Assembly: GCA_019638115.1 (NCBI GenBank)
Contig: JAHBUK010000001.1
Span: 372,001-436,000 of the forward strand
Direction: 5' to 3'
Length of the DNA stretch: 64,000 nt
From: Flavobacteriales bacterium
GTDB taxonomy: Bacteria; Bacteroidota; Bacteroidia; Flavobacteriales_F; PHOS-HE28
Part shown: in pieces, positions 62,337 to 64,000 of the stretch
Layout: each line of letters begins with the position of its first letter
Numbering within the stretch: the stretch's first letter is position 1
The notes under the pieces: generated by a model
The model's input: the letters and a program-made list of their open reading frames with translations, nothing else
What the model was told of the DNA's origin: nothing
The model's database searches: none
Translations under genes and position numbers: made by a program

Positions 62337-64000
62337 CTATGGCACCTGCTCCACCCTAACCGCCGTGGGCACACTGCCACCGATAGTCTGCAGGATCACA
62401 TCGCGGTCATTGTCCGCACCCACGTATTTGATCGTGCCGTCCAGGTTGACATCCTCGGTGGCGTAGGTGCCCTGCACCACGTTCACAGGGTTGGCGCCAC
62501 CGATGGCCTGTAGCACCGCATCACGGTCGTTGTCGGCCCCGGTGTATTTCACCTGTCCGTCGAAGTTCACGTCCCCAGGCCAGAGCACGCTCACACCGCC
62601 CACCTCGTTCACTGGTGCATTGCCATGGATGAATGCCGGCGGGTATACCGTGAAGTCGAAGGATGTGACCAGACCAGTGCCTGCATCGTGTGTTTCCTGC
62701 TCATAGTAGGTGCGCACCCCGAGGTGGTTGCGGTGGTGTACCGAGACCATGAACCATGCGCCAGTGGCGGGGATAAGCACGGGCGATAGGCCGTCGGTGT
62801 CCACCACCTGGCCATCGCGACGCAGCAGCGCGGCCCGTGCGTGATAAATGATCGATGCATCAATGATGTCCCGCAGTTCCAGCACCACCCAGTCCACGAT
62901 CGCGCCGGGACCTTCAACCGCCAGCACGTCCGCATGCACCGTTTCGCCACCACCGCCTTCGGGAAAGTTGTAGCCCAGGGCGGTGTACGGTTCCTGCATG
63001 GGCAGCAAGCTATGTACACGCAGGTCGTCATGCATCAGACCCGTGTCTGCATCGTATGGACCACCCAGGAACACGCGTACGTCGAGCAGGACCGCTTCAG
63101 GTGGTATCGGCACCGAAAGCACACAGGGGTCGGTGATGATCGGTGGGTTGAAGTCGAAGTAGATGCCGGCCAGGTTCTCCACCTCATCGCCAGGCTCGGT
63201 CATGAAACCATCACGCATTCGAATGCGGAAGGAGACCAGGCCATGGCTGAGTGCTTCGTTCACATTGCTGTCCGGGAGCATGATGCCCGGGAAGGCGAAC
63301 TTGAGGATCCCGGCCCCCTTGATCATCCAAACGAAATTGTGCGAGGCGCCGAGGACATCGAGGCTCGCCGGATCCAATTGCGGCGGCAGTGTATCGATGA
63401 TCAACACGTTGAAGGCAGTGTCCGTGCCGGTGTTCTGGAAACGGATCGTGTAATCGACCCACTGGTCCTCGCCGGGGATCCACGAGGTGTCGTTGCCACT
63501 GCTGGTGCGGGCCAATTTATCGTTGGGGTCATAGGCGCCGGTTATCACCCGGTCCACCGATGCGCTATTGTTGCTCAGATCACCGTCCTCATTGGTCGTT
63601 TCGGCCACCGCCGATACGGTGACCGTACTGCCCAGCAAGCCCACATCGGGCGGTACCTGAAAGTCCACCACGAACGATGCCTGACCGTACGGGGCTAGTG
63701 AAGGTAGCTGCCAGGTGAGGGTGTTGCCCTGGACGCTGGACCCATTCATAGGTTCGGCGGACAAGAACTCAAGGACCTCATCGAACTCCACGCTCAGGGT
63801 CCAGTCCCCGGTGGGCAATGGCCCCAGGTTCTCAGTGAAGAACCTCACCCTGTAAGGAAAACCCGGCCGGGCGCTGCCTCTCGTCATACCCAACCTCAGG
63901 TCCATGGGCACAGTTGCTTGCGAGGGGAAGTTGAAGTTTTCCACCCCAGGGACGCCCGTGATGGTGAAGGTGACCGGGTCGGCACCGCATATTGCCTGCG
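62337..64000 (-). CDS. Secreted protein with dockerin-like C-terminus (partial, runs off window)
   Basis: The frame is open to the window edge (it reads ICGADPVTFTITGVPG before VENFNFPSQ), so the N-terminus is missing; at least 554 residues are present. The visible part holds two conserved-repeat (DUF11-like) beta domains: TVTVSAVAETTNEDGDLSNN with AYDPNDKLARTS, and WVDYTIRFQNTGTDTAFNV with GIYFDFNPPIITD. A beta domain shared with the giant proteins follows (ALLRRDGQVVDTDG, VHHRNHLGVRT), and then the same two repeats (GDVNFDGQVKYTGADNDRD, EDVNLDGTIKYVGADNDRD) ending AVRVEQVP. It is the third protein in this region with that C-terminus, which supports a shared sorting or binding module. Confidence 0.85.
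   Translation of the reverse strand, partial: QAICGADPVTFTITGVPGVENFNFPSQATVPMDLRLGMTRGSARPGFPYRVRFFTENLGPLPTGDWTLSVEFDEVLEFLSAEPMNGSSVQGNTLTWQLPSLAPYGQASFVVDFQVPPDVGLLGSTVTVSAVAETTNEDGDLSNNSASVDRVITGAYDPNDKLARTSSGNDTSWIPGEDQWVDYTIRFQNTGTDTAFNVLIIDTLPPQLDPASLDVLGASHNFVWMIKGAGILKFAFPGIMLPDSNVNEALSHGLVSFRIRMRDGFMTEPGDEVENLAGIYFDFNPPIITDPCVLSVPIPPEAVLLDVRVFLGGPYDADTGLMHDDLRVHSLLPMQEPYTALGYNFPEGGGGETVHADVLAVEGPGAIVDWVVLELRDIIDASIIYHARAALLRRDGQVVDTDGLSPVLIPATGAWFMVSVHHRNHLGVRTYYEQETHDAGTGLVTSFDFTVYPPAFIHGNAPVNEVGGVSVLWPGDVNFDGQVKYTGADNDRDAVLQAIGGANPVNVVQGTYATEDVNLDGTIKYVGADNDRDVILQTIGGSVPTAVRVEQVP

Overview
The window looks like a chromosomal segment of a high-GC Bacteroidota (Flavobacteriales-type) bacterium, most likely an environmental or metagenome-assembled genome. 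Evidence seen in the sequence: many proteins with a signal peptide plus a C-terminal type IX secretion (T9SS) sorting domain, a PorV/PorQ-family protein, large TonB-dependent receptors with carboxypeptidase-like N-terminal domains, a short epsilon subunit next to atpD, and recurrent TAnnTTTG / TAnnTTCG promoter boxes with little sign of Shine-Dalgarno sequences.

Layout. 1-4.1 kb: end of an aminotransferase, a sodium/solute symporter, a T9SS protein and an SDR dehydrogenase. 4.1-8.9 kb (minus): a DUF2911 protein, then the proteostasis group tRNA-Leu, tig, clpP, clpX. 8.9-10.9 kb (plus): flavin reductase, a DUF3127 protein with an SSB-like acidic tail, a small membrane protein. 10.9-15.6 kb: a translationally coupled flippase / glycosyltransferase / OppC-type permease operon, ruvC, HIT protein, greA. 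15.7-25.4 kb: an AT-richer orphan lipoprotein and a three-gene outer-membrane operon (TonB receptor, 1377-aa secreted protein, PorV/PorQ protein). 25.6-29.2 kb: a small basic protein, a degenerate Rieske-like lipoprotein, ahcY and a GGGP synthase. 29.2-39 kb: a vitamin-uptake neighbourhood (TPP riboswitch with TonB receptor, two NadR-like kinases, PnuC transporter) that also holds a HEPN/MNT pair, T9SS proteins and a lone lycopene cyclase. 39-43 kb: a leucine-rich-repeat protein, ribF, atpD and atpC. 43-53 kb: a 1210-aa T9SS protein, a BtuB-like receptor, a NatA/NatB-type ABC exporter and a Ppx/GppA phosphatase. 53-64 kb: two giant tandem paralogous repeat proteins, a YitT-family membrane protein and a third protein, all three secreted proteins sharing a dockerin-like C-terminal repeat.

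The most unusual observation is that two homologous small T9SS genes (29383-30255 and 42124-43068) each sit immediately downstream of a core gene (a thiamine-type TonB receptor and atpC), and each is followed by a diverged copy of that core gene's own 3' end. This suggests a gene-cassette-like insertion that duplicates or regenerates the 3' end of its target. No recombinase is visible in the window. Other points of interest are a perfect 48-bp palindrome at 32949-32996, intergenic word-repeat arrays that run up to start codons and also appear in frame inside the symporter gene, and a cluster of indels in one copy of a nearly identical 0.77-kb module shared by the two giant genes.
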